Shown here: positions 25,816 to 35,752 of the stretch, one piece after another | How positions within the stretch are numbered: position 1 is the first letter of the stretch | How the letters are laid out: every line of letters starts with the position of its first letter | Origin: Limosilactobacillus mucosae DSM 13345 | Lineage (GTDB): Bacteria; Bacillota; Bacilli; Lactobacillales; Lactobacillaceae | Length of the DNA: 64,000 bases | Assembly (NCBI RefSeq): GCF_001436025.1 | Contig: NZ_AZEQ01000010.1 | Location: 28,327-92,326 of the forward strand | Direction of reading: 5' to 3' | Program-made: the position numbers and the translations under genes | The notes under the pieces: generated by a model | Databases searched by the model: none | The model's input: the letters and a program-made list of their open reading frames with translations, nothing else | Told to the model about the DNA's origin: nothing

Positions 25816-28811
25816 CAATTGCTCCCCCCTTGTTTCAAATTAATCAAATTGCTCTTGAGTTGCTCAAACGCCTGCTCATTGCCGCTAAAGCGGTCCTTCA
25901 GCGTCTCCCAGCTATTGTTATCCGGCCGTGACCAGTAGGTGTTGGTGTCCTTAAAAAAGCTCATGCGCAACTCGGCAGGCTGGACTTGCGTCATTGCCTG
26001 ATAGATCAATCGAAAAGCTCCATTGGTAATCTTTTCGTTTTTCAGCTCCGCATCGGTAAAAATCTGATCATCAGCTTGCTTTTCAGTTGAGTCATTCAGC
26101 ATTGAATTGGTCCCAAAGACATCATTCTCTTGGAAAAACTCCTGCATGAATGGCTCATCAGCCAGGTGTGGCTTTTCGCCATGACTGGCCGTTGGGGCCT
26201 CATCACCAAATGGATCAGCCTGCTTCTCTTGACCATCGTCCATCAGCTCCAACAGCTGGTTGTACGCATTGTCATAGTTGATCCGCAAAGCCTTCAAATC
26301 CAGTGCACGGTGTGGCGACTTGATCCCGATATTGGAAAGCGTCATTTGATCGTTGAATTCACGTTGCAAGAACGTATTTCTAAACGGCATCTCCGTTTGG
26401 CCATGGTCAAAAATCGGCATGGCTGAAACGGGCCGTCCTTTTTGATCCATACGGTAAACCGACCGTAAGACGACCATTTCGCCACCCATCAGCTTCATCA
26501 AGTCGTTCATCGACAAGATATCCTGACTGATCAGCTGGTTTGAAATACTGGTCCCGTGTACATCGCCCATCTTGCCGGAGCTGGTCTGAACGTTGACCGT
26601 CCGTTTCCCAATCTTGGCCGAGATCGTTTCGGCCGTCTTCTTGGATTCAGTTAAGATATATAGCAGGTTCGCACAGTTGGACTCGATCGTTTCGGCCTGC
26701 TGTTGCGAGTAGTTGATCTGAAGTTGTTCCAGGTTTTGCACGACAATATCAAACAGCAGATTTTGCCCCAAACCGATTGAGACCTTAGTATCCATATGCG
26801 AAATTGGCGGCAGGTTACCAAACTCATCCAAGATAAAGTGCACGCGCGTAAAGGATTTACGCCCGTTGGCCAAAGCCGTTGAATAGATCGTGTTGAAGAT
26901 CTGGTCAACCGCAAAGGCTGGTAACTGGTTGTAGGAAGGATTGTTTGGTGGTGTAACCAGGAACAATGCAACCGGCGACTCCGAGTAGTCTATCTTCATT
27001 TCCTTGACGTCCTCGCCCAGCTTGTTTTCCTTAACCGTCAGCTTGACGTCTTTTAAAAGGGGCTGATTAGTATATGGATCACGCTTGAAGGAATGCGAAG
27101 TAAAGCCGTTGCGCTGATAAAGCTTCTGCCCGGTAACGATCAAGTTAGCGTCCCGGTACTTCGGCTCATTCTTGCGGTAGTCAAAGCTGATGCTGATCGT
27201 AAACTGATCCGGCAGTTTAGCCTTGATGGCATAGTTGATGAATCCTACCTTATCAACAATCTGCGTCCGTTTCTCAATCTTCTTGCCACTGGCATCATCG
27301 ATCTCAATTACGGCCGTCTTAAACTTAAAGCGTTCCGGCACCTTGAATTTCATTGTTCGTGGGAAGCCGATGCTCTCGAAGTTGACCGAATTCTTTGAGG
27401 TCAGCTTAGCAATGTTGGATTGCTGATAGATCTTGATCCCCTCCATTGCTGACGAGTAGATGTTCCCGGACGTCTCGTCACCGGCAAACTTGGACTGAGC
27501 AAACGAGTCCAGCGCCATCTGCCGAAACTGGCTGTAGTGCTTATCGTTCAGCTTTTGGAGCTGAGCAAAGTAGACCAGCAGTTTGTTCTTTTGCCCGGCA
27601 GGAGTCATATCGCTTGGCATCTTGACGTTTTCGTCTTTCATCTCATCAGCGCTGGGAATGATATCACCATCAGCGTTGACGTTGACCTGCTTGGATCCAA
27701 GCTCAGTCATCATATGCAACACGTTGTCCATCGTTACCTCGTCCCAGCGATCGTTGCGCTTAGCGTAGTCAACCACGGCCAGAATCAAGGCGTTTAACAG
27801 GTTGATTGACGAGTTCTGCCAGAACTTATCCTTAGCGTTTGGATCAACGTAGATACTTGACGACAAGGTATTGACGGCTTGTTGCGTCTCATCGTAGTAG
27901 CCTTCTTGGGCAAACGAGATAATCTTTTGCAGCGGATTATAGCTCATGGAAAAGTCGGTATTCTGCAGGTTTAAGACTTGCACGTTGTAACCGCGTTTCC
28001 TGAGTGTTTCGTAGCTCATTTGGTACAGCTCACCTTTAGGGTCATTGACGACCATTGAGCATTTTTCGGATCCACGCGACAAGATATCAACGAATGGCAT
28101 AACCAGCGTTTCACCCTTACCTGACCGGGTAATCCCGACAATCATTGAGTTGACGGTGGTCTGATCGATTGAATAGAAGCCCTTGGCCGCTTCAGAAAAC
28201 GGCAGGTTCTTCATACCAGGAAGCTTGGTAGCCAGTTGCGTTACTTCAGGCACCAAGTAGTAGTGCATCCAGTCAATTGGATGGTGCTTAAAGAATACGG
28301 GTGCCGTTGCCTTGATATGCGAGACCGGCACCCCACCAATCCCTTCATATTCAAAGCCGCGATCCGGAATCTGCGGATATTGCACCAGGACCTCATCTTC
28401 GGTCGTGAGTCGATCGTTACCATACTGATTGCGATGATTAGGCCGCCATTTCAGCCAGGTTTTGAGTACCAATGGCAGCATGACCCCGGCGGCAATCAGC
28501 TCAATAATCCAATAGATCTTTGGATATAAGTGCATGATCTGATAATTGCCGAAATTGCTAAAGGCCCAGCCATTATGCAGAGTCGTAAAGATCTGAGAAT
28601 TAACGGTGCCGTCCATAAACTGATAGCTTTCCGGCGAATGGAACCAGTCCTGTGTGGCCTTAACCCCGGACGTCAGCCAGCAGTTCAGCCAGCTGACGAA
28701 TAACGCCCATGCGATCCATAACAGAGTCAAAAACCAAGGACGGCCGAGCAGACCGCCCTGCTTACCGTCCTTACGGTGCCTTTCCTTATCGTAGTTAATG
28801 GCCAAAAACAC
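25815..28811 (-). CDS. VirD4-like coupling protein (TraK/TrsK)
   Basis: About 998 residues. Two N-terminal membrane helices (about 28-50 and 102-121), Walker A GITRSGKGE (228-236), NDPKGELY, and Walker B FILDEFGNLPPI. It docks the relaxase-DNA complex to the secretion channel. The GTG at 28811 is favoured over ATG 28817 because GAAAGG touches the ATG and lies 6 bases before the GTG. The first gene after promoter B, coupled to the VirB6-like gene. Longer than typical VirD4 owing to an extended region between the Walker motifs. Confidence 0.9.
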   Translation of the reverse strand: MFLAINYDKERHRKDGKQGGLLGRPWFLTLLWIAWALFVSWLNCWLTSGVKATQDWFHSPESYQFMDGTVNSQIFTTLHNGWAFSNFGNYQIMHLYPKIYWIIELIAAGVMLPLVLKTWLKWRPNHRNQYGNDRLTTEDEVLVQYPQIPDRGFEYEGIGGVPVSHIKATAPVFFKHHPIDWMHYYLVPEVTQLATKLPGMKNLPFSEAAKGFYSIDQTTVNSMIVGITRSGKGETLVMPFVDILSRGSEKCSMVVNDPKGELYQMSYETLRKRGYNVQVLNLQNTDFSMSYNPLQKIISFAQEGYYDETQQAVNTLSSSIYVDPNAKDKFWQNSSINLLNALILAVVDYAKRNDRWDEVTMDNVLHMMTELGSKQVNVNADGDIIPSADEMKDENVKMPSDMTPAGQKNKLLVYFAQLQKLNDKHYSQFRQMALDSFAQSKFAGDETSGNIYSSAMEGIKIYQQSNIAKLTSKNSVNFESIGFPRTMKFKVPERFKFKTAVIEIDDASGKKIEKRTQIVDKVGFINYAIKAKLPDQFTISISFDYRKNEPKYRDANLIVTGQKLYQRNGFTSHSFKRDPYTNQPLLKDVKLTVKENKLGEDVKEMKIDYSESPVALFLVTPPNNPSYNQLPAFAVDQIFNTIYSTALANGRKSFTRVHFILDEFGNLPPISHMDTKVSIGLGQNLLFDIVVQNLEQLQINYSQQQAETIESNCANLLYILTESKKTAETISAKIGKRTVNVQTSSGKMGDVHGTSISNQLISQDILSMNDLMKLMGGEMVVLRSVYRMDQKGRPVSAMPIFDHGQTEMPFRNTFLQREFNDQMTLSNIGIKSPHRALDLKALRINYDNAYNQLLELMDDGQEKQADPFGDEAPTASHGEKPHLADEPFMQEFFQENDVFGTNSMLNDSTEKQADDQIFTDAELKNEKITNGAFRLIYQAMTQVQPAELRMSFFKDTNTYWSRPDNNSWETLKDRFSGNEQAFEQLKSNLINLKQGGSN

Positions 28812-28838
28812 CACCATCCTTTCTTAAATACAAGTGCA

Positions 28839-28875
28839 AGCTTACCGATAAATACGATTCAAACAAGTTTCGCCA
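28839..28875 (-). promoter_or_regulatory. Shared-design promoter B (virD4 unit)
   Basis: TGGCGAAA at 28868-28875, -35 TTGTTT (28861-28866), 16 bp, -10 TAAGCT (28839-28844). Confidence 0.6.
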
Positions 28876-28891
28876 TTTTCTCCGTATCTAA

Positions 28892-28926
28892 AAAAGCGGC
28901 CATCGCCTAATTGACGATCGTCGCTT
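28892..28926 (-). terminator. Terminator after the coiled-coil membrane protein gene
   Basis: AAGCG.C.ATCG / CGAT.G.CGCTT imperfect stem followed by TTTTTTAG on the minus strand, upstream of promoter B. Confidence 0.55.
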
Positions 28927-28934
28927 ATTTTGAA

Positions 28935-31388
28935 TTACTTGTTGGTGTCGCTAACCTTGGTTGCCAGGCTGGAATCACCGGCTTGATTCAGCAGTGATAC
29001 GGCTTGGCTGGCACGGTAACGATCATTCATACCTAAATCGTTGCCCATGGCCTTAACGGCTTCGTCAGCGGCCTTAGCATCATTGTTGATGATGGCCTTG
29101 TCCAAAGCGTAGTACTTTTCACTCTTGTACTTGTCCAGTTCCGTACCATTGCTGGAATGCAGAGCATTCAGCGCCGCTTGGTTCTCATCAGTGCTGGAAC
29201 CGTTCTTGTAGGATTCTTGGACCACATTGCCACTGGATTGTTTTGCCTTGGCAATCTTTTTGTTCATCGTTTGCGTCATCTGACTGAGCTGAGCTTCATT
29301 CTGCTTGTGCTGGTGGTACGTGTAGTAGCCAAAACCACAGATGATCAGCAACAGCAAGACCATAAACAGTGCTACCAGGCGCCGAACGCCGTGGAGCATA
29401 CCGTTCATCTGCTTGCTATAGTTTTCGCCGTGCCCTTGATCGTCTTTCTTTTCGCTGACGGCCGTTGATTCAACCGTCGCTACTTGCTGACGTGGTGGTT
29501 GTGGTTGCATTTCCGCAGCCAGCTTGAGCTTAATGTAATTACTCAACGTCGTATTCAGATCATCACTATTTTGCTTTTCAGCATCGTGCGTCCGGGTACT
29601 CAGTTCTTTAGTAACGGCCAGCTTCTCATTCAACAGCGTTTCGTTCTTGGACTCCAGCTGTTTCTTATCATTTCTAAGAGCCGTGTTCTCGGTTTCTGCT
29701 GAGTCACGTAAAGCCTCAGTCCGCGCTAACTGTTCTTTCAAAGCGCTGATCGTCTTGTTGGCTTCACGTAGCTCTTCAAATGGTGCTTGAATCCGTTGCT
29801 TTTCAGTCTCTGAGCGGTTCTCCGAGATCGTGATCTGTTTAGCGTTCAGATGCTCATTGGTAACCTGAGTCTGGTAGACATCCAGTTCTTTGGTTTCGTC
29901 AGCCAGCATATTCTGCAAAAGTTCCAAGGCATTGACCCGTAATTGGGCCGCATCTTCACGCGCCTTGAGTTCGTAGTGACGCTGTTTTTCTTGCCGAATC
30001 TTGGCTTCGTTTTCATGGTTGCGCCGTTCAATCTTGGCCCATTCATTGGCAAATTGCTTGTCAGCCAGTTGCTGATAATGCTTGGTCAGACGTGTTTGCG
30101 CCTGTTCCTTATTGGTCTTGGCATCACTTTCAAGCTGGTTCTTGAGCTGTTCAAAAGCCAGTTGAGCTTCTCTGAGATCCTTATCATGCTGTTGATCGAT
30201 CTTTTTAAATTCAGCTTGCAGATCACGTTGCTTAGCTGCCATCAATTGGGTATTGATCCGGCTATGCAGGTCCTGTTTGTCGTTTTGGTGATCCTTGCGG
30301 TACTTCAAAACGGCTTTTTCAACCGCCTTCTTGTAGGTTTCGCGTAAGTCCATGATGGCTTTCTCGTTTTTATCATTCAGTTTTTCCGCGCTGTTTTGCA
30401 GGATCTTATTGTAGGTCTTGCGTCGCTGATTAACCTGATATTCAACGTAGCCATGCTGGCCAGGATCAACCGGATCCAGTTCGGCCACTTCAAACTGCGG
30501 TGCGGTAACGTGCCCTTTTTCACGCGCAATGGCCTGTTCATCGTCAACCGTATCATTGATTGAGCGGACGGCAGACCGTGTTTCATGCACTTCAGGCGCT
30601 GGCTTGACTGATTGTTTTGCCACTTGCACTTGTGGTTGTGCTACCGGTGCTGATGGTTCTGGCGTTGTTGGTGTCATCGCTACTGATTCTGCCACGCTGT
30701 TGGCAGCCGAAGCATCGACGCTGTTACTCGTACTAAACGTATGCGAGTCAGGATTGTACGTTGTGACATTGGTTTCTGGTTCGCTTTCAGTAACCGAGTA
30801 TGCCGGTACGTCCAGCGTTACTGCGCCTTTATCGACTTCAGACTCTTTTGGCAGGCGAGCAATCTCATTTTCATCAACATTAACCGATTCCAGGTAGGCC
30901 TGCTTCAAATCCTGGCAGATCTCAATCTTTTCATCGTAGGAAACGTCACTGTTTTCCGGTAGATTGAAGATCGTTTCAAAGATCACCTTGGTCAGGTTCT
31001 GATAATCATAATCCAGTTTAAAGCCGGGCAGAGTAATGTATTCATGCGGATTACCGCCTTCAGAGTTTGGCTTACCCATTTTGGCCTTTTGATTCTTATC
31101 AAACAGCCAGATGGCCAGATAGCTAAATTCAATCGGTTCTGCGGTTTCAGCAACGACGTTCCGCAACCGATCAAACAGATCCTCAGTCGTCTTAAACGTC
31201 ATGAATGGCAAGGTTGCACTCACTTCTGGCAGACCATTGTCGCGCTCAAACTCCGAGGCGCTCTCAATCGCTTCGGCAACTTGCGGATTATTTTCCGGCT
31301 TGAATGCATCGGCAAACTCTAAGCGAATGGTGTATTTGTCATCAAGCATCACGCTTTTCGTTTTGTTCTTTTTCTTGAAAAGTCCCAT
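28935..31388 (-). CDS. Large coiled-coil membrane protein of the transfer system
   Basis: 817 residues. N-terminal globular domain (about 1-165; YTIRLEFADAFKPENNPQVA), a Ser/Thr/Val/Pro-rich linker, long coiled coil (about 315-640), one membrane helix (about 680-700, LVALFMVLLLLIICGFGYYT) and a C-terminal alpha-helical extracellular domain. Likely a scaffold linking cytoplasmic ATPases with the channel. No named family recognised. It has its own promoter (C) and terminator. Confidence 0.6.
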   Translation of the reverse strand: MGLFKKKNKTKSVMLDDKYTIRLEFADAFKPENNPQVAEAIESASEFERDNGLPEVSATLPFMTFKTTEDLFDRLRNVVAETAEPIEFSYLAIWLFDKNQKAKMGKPNSEGGNPHEYITLPGFKLDYDYQNLTKVIFETIFNLPENSDVSYDEKIEICQDLKQAYLESVNVDENEIARLPKESEVDKGAVTLDVPAYSVTESEPETNVTTYNPDSHTFSTSNSVDASAANSVAESVAMTPTTPEPSAPVAQPQVQVAKQSVKPAPEVHETRSAVRSINDTVDDEQAIAREKGHVTAPQFEVAELDPVDPGQHGYVEYQVNQRRKTYNKILQNSAEKLNDKNEKAIMDLRETYKKAVEKAVLKYRKDHQNDKQDLHSRINTQLMAAKQRDLQAEFKKIDQQHDKDLREAQLAFEQLKNQLESDAKTNKEQAQTRLTKHYQQLADKQFANEWAKIERRNHENEAKIRQEKQRHYELKAREDAAQLRVNALELLQNMLADETKELDVYQTQVTNEHLNAKQITISENRSETEKQRIQAPFEELREANKTISALKEQLARTEALRDSAETENTALRNDKKQLESKNETLLNEKLAVTKELSTRTHDAEKQNSDDLNTTLSNYIKLKLAAEMQPQPPRQQVATVESTAVSEKKDDQGHGENYSKQMNGMLHGVRRLVALFMVLLLLIICGFGYYTYHQHKQNEAQLSQMTQTMNKKIAKAKQSSGNVVQESYKNGSSTDENQAALNALHSSNGTELDKYKSEKYYALDKAIINNDAKAADEAVKAMGNDLGMNDRYRASQAVSLLNQAGDSSLATKVSDTNK

Positions 31389-31424
31389 TTCACACTGCTC
31401 CTTCTAATTATTGAATATAGGGAT

Positions 31425-31461
31425 ATCCTAATCAGTTTTTAAAACTAGACAAGTTTCGCCA
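31425..31461 (-). promoter_or_regulatory. Shared-design promoter C (coiled-coil protein unit)
   Basis: TGGCGAAA at 31454-31461, -35 TTGTCT (31447-31452), 16 bp, -10 TAGGAT (31425-31430). Confidence 0.6.
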
Positions 31462-31474
31462 CATTAAAAAAAGC

Positions 31475-31504
31475 CAACTTCGTCCCAAACGTGAGACGAA
31501 GTTG
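31475..31504 (-). terminator. Element-specific hairpin, copy 2
   Basis: CAACTTCGT / ACGAAGTTG stem followed on the minus strand by GGCTTTTTTT, between the CagC-like gene and promoter C. Confidence 0.65.
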
Positions 31505-31548
31505 ACCGGAGTGTGTGAATTTATTGATGAAGAAAAAGTTTTTCCAGA

Positions 31549-31869
31549 TTAGGACTCTGGGAAGTTTTGCGTTGCGTAGCCTTCAAGCCAGCTCAGCAGG
31601 AACCAAGCGGCCACACAGACCACGATACCGATCGCAGCGTGTGTCCAGCGCTTCTTGGCGTTTCGAGCGGCTTCTTCACCACCGATACCAAACAGACCGG
31701 CACCCCACATGATTGAGGCACCCATACCAACCAGGGCCGCAATCTTCAGGTTGTTGGCGATTGCTTTGATGGTATTGGCCGTGTTCTGACCAACGTCAGC
31801 GTTAAAGTACAGCGTGCTGACCACGTGCGTTTGATAGTTTGCCCATAGATTCAGTAACCAGGTAGACAT
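31549..31869 (-). CDS. CagC/VirB2-like type IV secretion subunit
   Basis: 106 residues with two hydrophobic helices (about 42-62 and 78-95), ending EGYATQNFPES. Small double-helix proteins at this position in Gram-positive systems belong to the CagC/TrsJ group and are related to VirB2-like pilin subunits. A GGGGG ribosome site precedes the ATG. Transcribed as its own short unit between promoter D and hairpin copy 2. Confidence 0.65.
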   Translation of the reverse strand: MSTWLLNLWANYQTHVVSTLYFNADVGQNTANTIKAIANNLKIAALVGMGASIMWGAGLFGIGGEEAARNAKKRWTHAAIGIVVCVAAWFLLSWLEGYATQNFPES

Positions 31870-31919
31870 TGTATTTCCCCCTTCTCAAAAATTTCGCTTC
31901 TGCAAGCGATCTTTTAGAT

Positions 31920-31956
31920 ATCATAAACAGATTTTGCTTTTTTCAAAGTTTCGCCA
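31920..31956 (-). promoter_or_regulatory. Shared-design promoter D (CagC-like unit)
   Basis: TGGCGAAA at 31949-31956, -35 TTTGAA (31942-31947), 16 bp, -10 TATGAT (31920-31925). Confidence 0.55.
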
Positions 31957-32280
31957 CTAATAATTTTGACCGGCTTCGGAGTTTGTTGGATCCGCCTGCG
32001 AATTTTCAGCGGTTTGAACTGACTCAGCAGGTTCAGCCTCGTTTTTGACAAAGCTTTTCGGTGGTAACACAACCGCCAGCTTTTCCAGCCATTGGTCAAT
32101 CAATTCTTGTGACTCCAAGTGATAATCCTTCATGATCTTGTCGCCCAGATGCTGCGCAACCTTCGCCTCTTCTTCTTGTCTGACCTTATTCAATTTTGAC
32201 TGCGCGGCCTTAAATTTAGCCAGCGCTTGGTCATACTGCTTTTGTGCCGTAGCGGTTTTCTTGGAAGCAAATTTAACCAA
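31957..32280 (-). CDS. Small coiled-coil protein after the ClpB-like ATPase
   Basis: About 107 residues, Lys/Ala/Gln-rich helix (KKTATAQKQYDQALAKFKAA) then an acidic tail. Start placed at TTG 32280, 7 bases after GAGGGG; the upstream ATG 32340 lies inside the ATPase gene. Overlaps that gene by 8 bases, so it could be a partner or adaptor of the ATPase. Confidence 0.5.
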   Translation of the reverse strand: MVKFASKKTATAQKQYDQALAKFKAAQSKLNKVRQEEEAKVAQHLGDKIMKDYHLESQELIDQWLEKLAVVLPPKSFVKNEAEPAESVQTAENSQADPTNSEAGQNY

Positions 32281-34123
32281 CGTTTGTCCCCTCTTTCGTA
32301 CTTGTATCGAGCAATTGCTTAAAGATAATTTTCCGGCCATTGATCAGATGGCGCTGAAGTGGTTGCCGTTCCAACTTGGTCCGGTTATCCAGGACCTCGG
32401 TTTGGATCGTGTGATAGTGATTATCGGGTGTACTTTCCAGCTGCAGAATAATCATTGAGAGTGGCGCCGTCACGTCACGTTCAATCACTCGTTCCAGTGG
32501 CCGGGCACCATTTTTAACGTCCGTCCCAACATCGGCCAGATAGTCAATCAGATCCTGCTGATAATCCAGCTTGAAGCCATGCTCTGCCAGGCGACCATTG
32601 ATCACCTTTAGATCGTTGCGTGCTATCTGCTGGATAATATCACGCGTCAACATGTTAAAGACTACTTTATGCTGAATCCGGTTGACAAACTCCGGCCGGA
32701 AAATGTTGGTCAGCTCCATTTGGACCTGTTTTCTAAACGCATCGCGCCGCCGGATCCGTTGTCGTGGGGTTTCTTCAATTTTAGAGGCCTCGTCAATCGC
32801 GTGTTCATAAGACTCCTTGTCAGCAATCAGATCAGCCCCTAAGTTGGTGGTCATGATGATAATCGAGTTTCTAAAATTAGTTGATCGACCCCGTTTATCA
32901 CGAAGTTCCCCGTCATCAAGCACTTGCAAAAGACGGTCATGCACCGCCGTACAGGCCTTTTCAATTTCGTCGAACAGCAGAATACAGTATGGCTGACGTT
33001 TAATCTGATCGGTCAGAAGTTCCTGGAAATGATCTAGTGAAGATCGCTCACTGAATTCTGACATATCGAATCGGACCATTGCTTCTTCATCGTCAAACAT
33101 GACCTTGGCCAAAGCCTTTGATAGCGCCGTTTTGCCCGTCCCAGTGGTGCCCAGGAAAAGAAATGAGCTGAGCGGTTTATTTGGTGCTTGCAGACCTGCC
33201 TTGGCAATCGTGATCGCGTCAGCAACCGCCTTAATCGCTTCAGGCTGACCCTTAACGGTTTCGCCCAGCTTCTCGCGCATATTTCGCAGCCGAACGTTAT
33301 CGTTGCGTAAGACGTTGGTAATGGGAATCCCCTTCATCTCTTGCAAGACCAGGGCAATTTCGCGCAGACCAACCTTGTCTTTGCCTAACGTGGCCGCTAT
33401 CGCACCGGCCTGATCCAAAAGATCAATGGCCTTATCTGGCAGATAGCGGTCAGCAATGTAGCGAATCGAAAGATCCACACAGCCGACTACGGCTTTATCA
33501 GAGTATTTGACGTGGTGGTATTTTTCGTACTTGCCTTTGATCCCACGCAGAATCTTGATCGCCGTTTCCTTGGTAGGTTCGTTGACCAAAACCTGTTGGA
33601 AGCGTCGTTGTAGAGCCGGATCACGCTCAATGAATTTATCGTATTCATCCAGCGTCGTCGATCCAATCAATTGGATATCGCCCCGAGCCATGGCAGGCTT
33701 TAGGACGTCACCAAGATCCATGGCCCCGTTGCTTGAATCTACCCCCATAATCGTGTGCACCTCGTCGATAAAGAGAATATTTTGCCCCTTGGTAGCCTGG
33801 AATTCTTGGATCAAGCCCAGCATTTTGGTCACGGTCTCATATTGACCTAATGAAGCGATCTGCAAGACGCGGACTCGTTTGCCGTTTAATTGGCGTCCGG
33901 CTTTATTTAAGACAATCAGCCGGGCCAGTCCTTCAACGATCGCTGTTTTACCGACCCCAGCCTCACCAATCAAAATTGGGTTGTTCTTGGAGCGTCGGTT
34001 CAGATTGTAGATGACCTGCCGAATCTCGTCGTCACGAGCAATTGCCCGATAGGCGTCCGGGTTTTTAGCGACTTCTGCCGTCAAGTCATCAGTATATTGA
34101 TCCATTAATGGTGTATCAGCCAA
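32273..34123 (-). CDS. ClpB/ClpC-like double AAA+ ATPase lacking pore loops
   Basis: 616 residues. Two AAA+ modules: Walker A GEAGVGKT (53-60) with FIDE (118-121), and GTTGTGKT (325-332) with FDE (384-386). The usual N-terminal and middle domains are absent. The aromatic pore loops that grip substrates in ClpB/ClpC (KYRG in module 1, GYVG in module 2) are not found: module 2 jumps from [11 protein letters not shown] to [11 protein letters not shown]. So it may be a mechanical or switching ATPase of the transfer machine, not an unfoldase. TTG start 9 bases after GGGGG. Confidence 0.75.
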   Translation of the reverse strand: MADTPLMDQYTDDLTAEVAKNPDAYRAIARDDEIRQVIYNLNRRSKNNPILIGEAGVGKTAIVEGLARLIVLNKAGRQLNGKRVRVLQIASLGQYETVTKMLGLIQEFQATKGQNILFIDEVHTIMGVDSSNGAMDLGDVLKPAMARGDIQLIGSTTLDEYDKFIERDPALQRRFQQVLVNEPTKETAIKILRGIKGKYEKYHHVKYSDKAVVGCVDLSIRYIADRYLPDKAIDLLDQAGAIAATLGKDKVGLREIALVLQEMKGIPITNVLRNDNVRLRNMREKLGETVKGQPEAIKAVADAITIAKAGLQAPNKPLSSFLFLGTTGTGKTALSKALAKVMFDDEEAMVRFDMSEFSERSSLDHFQELLTDQIKRQPYCILLFDEIEKACTAVHDRLLQVLDDGELRDKRGRSTNFRNSIIIMTTNLGADLIADKESYEHAIDEASKIEETPRQRIRRRDAFRKQVQMELTNIFRPEFVNRIQHKVVFNMLTRDIIQQIARNDLKVINGRLAEHGFKLDYQQDLIDYLADVGTDVKNGARPLERVIERDVTAPLSMIILQLESTPDNHYHTIQTEVLDNRTKLERQPLQRHLINGRKIIFKQLLDTSTKEGTNVG

Positions 34124-34140
34124 TGCGTAGCGCCCCCTTT

Positions 34141-34575
34141 CTAAGGCTGGGATAGCAGAATTGCTTCAATTAGATTTGACGTTTTGATCTTGGCATCGCC
34201 GGTATCGTACCAGAAGCCGTCAATCCGTTCGTCTTCATGGAAGCTAACGCTAAAGCTTCGCATCAAGAAAGGATTGTCAATCAGCCACATATCCGCTGAC
34301 AGCTGTTCAGCGACAAACCACCAGCTGCTTTCAAGGCCTTTACGTTCCAAAGCGTCCCGAATCTCATAGATCCTAAGGCGCGTTAAGGTACTCAGGCCAT
34401 CGTTTTTCCAGCCAATTGGCAGACGTTTTGACGTGGCCAAGTCGGTTTCGATAGACTCCTCAGACCATCGCTTAGCATTTGCCCGGGAGTCACGGTTCAA
34501 TCCTTCGGCCACCTGATCAGCCGCGTAACCACTGCGATTTAGTGCCCGTAGCGTTTGAAAATGTTTCTGATCCAT
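34141..34575 (-). CDS. Hypothetical protein, 144 aa
   Basis: Soluble, Trp- and Arg-containing protein with no recognised family. Start at ATG 34575, 8 bases after GGGGG. Lies between the acidic protein and the ClpB-like ATPase in the topB transcript. Confidence 0.55.
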   Translation of the reverse strand: MDQKHFQTLRALNRSGYAADQVAEGLNRDSRANAKRWSEESIETDLATSKRLPIGWKNDGLSTLTRLRIYEIRDALERKGLESSWWFVAEQLSADMWLIDNPFLMRSFSVSFHEDERIDGFWYDTGDAKIKTSNLIEAILLSQP

Positions 34576-34598
34576 TGCCATCACCCCCATTCAAATTA

Positions 34599-35738
34599 CT
34601 ACCAGAGCGAGTCTTCGCTCTTGTCGTCATCGTCATCGTCTTCAGAGTTGCTTTCATTGGCCCATTCATCATCGTCGCTATCTTCGGCCCAATCACCAGC
34701 CAGATCGGTAGGATTAGAATTGCCGTTGGCCTGTTCTTCAGCCGTCTTTTCGGCTTCATGTTCGGCAAACTGTTCCGCTACCTCGTCACCGGTACCAACC
34801 GTTTTAGCTTCAACCGTGTTGGCTTTTTGATCAGCAGGCTTTTCTTCAAAATCCCAGTTAAAGTCAACATCAGAGTCGCTATCAGCAAAATCATCGTCTT
34901 CGTCATCGTCGTCTTCTGCATCATCAATCCATTCACTTGGATTGTAGTCTTCAACCTGATCATCATGCGTAGCAATTGGTGAGGCCTCAACGTGTTCCAA
35001 CTTAATTGGCTGGTCAGTTTCTTCAACCTGACCGACTGGCTCAACGGTATCTTTTTTAGTATCAGGTGCCGGTTCAACCGTATCTTGTTCTGCTTGGTCA
35101 GTGGCGTTTTGCGCCTGATCGTTTTCTTCAGACTCAGATTCTTCAACCGCCTCATCAGTATCGGATTCAACTGGTTCATCTTGCGTATCGGCTGATTTTT
35201 CTTCACCTTCAGTTTCAACAGGCGCTTCGGCTGGCGTTTCAGCCTTAGCTTCTGGTTCAGGTTCAGTCTCAGCTTCGTCCATAAAATCCTTCATGAAGTC
35301 GTCATCGCTCAAGTGTGGTTTTGATACTGACTCAACGGCATCTTCTTCAGTATCAGATGCTGGTTCAATAATTTTAGGTTCTGGCTGTTCAGAAGTTTCA
35401 GTCGTTGGCTTAGCATCTTCAGCCGTTGGCGCTTCAACTACCACCTTAGTAGGCGCTGGTGTTTCAGATACTGGAGCACCGGGGGCATCAGCAATTTTTT
35501 CGGCCGTCGCAAAGCGGAACATCATCGCACCGCCCAGATCAGGGAAATTCTTTTGGAACAGCAGTAAGGACCAGTATGATCCCATCTGCGGTTCGGCCCC
35601 GTCGGCTACGAAATACTGTTGGTAGGCATCGTTTGGCACCATGATCTCTAAATCACCACATTCAGTGCTAAACGTCAGGCTCATCAGATTATTAAAGTAT
35701 GGTTCTTGCGTAATGAAGTGTCCGCGAATCTTAAACAT
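34599..35738 (-). CDS. Highly acidic protein with small N-terminal domain
   Basis: 379 residues. Residues 1-105 form a compact domain (FKIRGHFITQEPYFNNLMSL); the remaining 270 are Glu/Asp/Thr/Pro-rich and low complexity, ending in an Asp/Glu-only stretch before SLW. Such tails can mimic DNA or bind basic proteins. Directly follows topB. AGGAG lies 8 bases before the ATG at 35738. Function unknown. Confidence 0.6.
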   Translation of the reverse strand: MFKIRGHFITQEPYFNNLMSLTFSTECGDLEIMVPNDAYQQYFVADGAEPQMGSYWSLLLFQKNFPDLGGAMMFRFATAEKIADAPGAPVSETPAPTKVVVEAPTAEDAKPTTETSEQPEPKIIEPASDTEEDAVESVSKPHLSDDDFMKDFMDEAETEPEPEAKAETPAEAPVETEGEEKSADTQDEPVESDTDEAVEESESEENDQAQNATDQAEQDTVEPAPDTKKDTVEPVGQVEETDQPIKLEHVEASPIATHDDQVEDYNPSEWIDDAEDDDDEDDDFADSDSDVDFNWDFEEKPADQKANTVEAKTVGTGDEVAEQFAEHEAEKTAEEQANGNSNPTDLAGDWAEDSDDDEWANESNSEDDDDDDKSEDSLW

Positions 35739-35752
35739 AGTTATCACTCCTC

